Assembly (NCBI GenBank): GCA_003645435.1
Contig: QNFD01000223.1
Location: 1 to 5,176, forward strand
DNA length: 5,176 nucleotides
Reading direction: 5' to 3'
Origin: Gammaproteobacteria bacterium
GTDB taxonomy: Bacteria > Pseudomonadota > Gammaproteobacteria > GCA-001735895
Position numbers and translations under genes: made by a program
Part shown: in pieces, positions 4,862 through 5,176 of the stretch
Layout of the letters: each line of letters starts with the position of its first letter
Numbering within the stretch: the first letter of the stretch is position 1
The notes under the pieces: generated by a model
What the model was told of the DNA's origin: nothing
Database searches by the model: none
The model's input: only the letters and a program-made list of their open reading frames with translations

Positions 4862-5176
4862 ATGACATTGAATTTTCTCACGAGTTTTAACAAATACTTC
4901 ATACTGTTATTTGTTTTAATGCTGTCCGCCTGCGCGGGTTTGCAAACATCCGGATCAGGTGACCCATTGGTACCCCAGTCGGAGCAGTCCCAGATTTACA
5001 GTTCCAATCCAGGGGAAGTCACCCCCGGTAGTGACGCCTACCACCTGATGGTGGCGGAGATAGCGATTCACCGTGGTCAAACCGATCTAGCGGTAAAAAA
5101 TTACCTGATTGTTGCGAAATCTCAAAATAATCCGGATATCGCCGAACGTGCAGTGCGCATAGCCGTATATGGTGAA
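4862..5176 (+). CDS. TPR-containing outer-membrane lipoprotein, 5' part only
   Basis: 105 residues are visible before the window ends. Lys11 precedes a hydrophobic stretch (12-21) and the lipobox LSAC at 21-24, so the signal peptide should be cleaved by LspA before Cys24, which is then lipidated. Residue 25 is Ala rather than Asp, which favours sorting to the outer membrane. A flexible Ser/Pro/Gly linker covers about 27-57. From 58 the helical pattern AYHLMVAEIAIHRGQTDLAVKN begins, typical of a tetratricopeptide repeat, and a second helix pair starts near 91 (PDIAERAVRIA). This matches the large TPR protein divergently encoded from hemA in Pseudomonas and relatives, which precedes lolB and ispE. 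Its exact role is unknown; TPRs usually mediate protein contacts. The start ATG is at 4862, and upstream only a weak GAG resembles a ribosome binding site. Confidence 0.9.
   Translation, partial: MTLNFLTSFNKYFILLFVLMLSACAGLQTSGSGDPLVPQSEQSQIYSSNPGEVTPGSDAYHLMVAEIAIHRGQTDLAVKNYLIVAKSQNNPDIAERAVRIAVYGE

Overview
This window is a housekeeping segment of a gammaproteobacterial chromosome of moderate GC content. The diagnostic layout is hemA-prfA-prmC (glutamyl-tRNA reductase, release factor RF1, and the methyltransferase that modifies RF1/RF2) on the minus strand. Divergent from hemA is a TPR lipoprotein gene. This is the arrangement known from Pseudomonas and relatives, where the lipoprotein gene is followed by lolB and ispE. 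No sequence feature identifies the genus.

Layout from left to right: 1-596 (minus) is a 3'-truncated FetB/UPF0014-type membrane permease. 682-1065 (minus) is a 127-residue protein with an HMA-like (ferredoxin-like) outline but no CxxC metal site. 1066-1218 is a spacer with a perfect 25-bp inverted repeat (1129-1179), possibly nested in a larger element (1112-1198), and an unused strong Shine-Dalgarno sequence. 1219-2058 is prmC. 2059-2234 is an unusually long prfA-prmC gap with three small inverted repeats and a 22-codon leader ORF with a strong ribosome binding site; the leader's stop overlaps the prmC start. 2235-3320 is prfA and 3340-4590 is hemA. They are joined by a 6-codon ORF that shares a TAATG overlap with each gene. 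4591-4861 is a divergent control region. 4862-5176 (plus) is the 5' part of the lipoprotein gene.

How the genes work together: HemA makes glutamate-1-semialdehyde for tetrapyrrole synthesis. PrfA terminates translation at UAA/UAG, and PrmC methylates the GGQ glutamine of RF1 and RF2. FetB would form the membrane part of a metal-exporting ABC transporter. Its ATPase partner FetA is not visible.

The window holds no new multi-gene system. The most interesting signals are at the gene junctions. Both termination genes (prfA and prmC) lack their own Shine-Dalgarno sequence and are preceded by a tiny ORF that ends on the start codon. In addition, prfA ends in the RF1-specific codon UAG and is followed by 43 open codons in frame. 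Together these suggest, but do not prove, translational coupling that could respond to termination efficiency.
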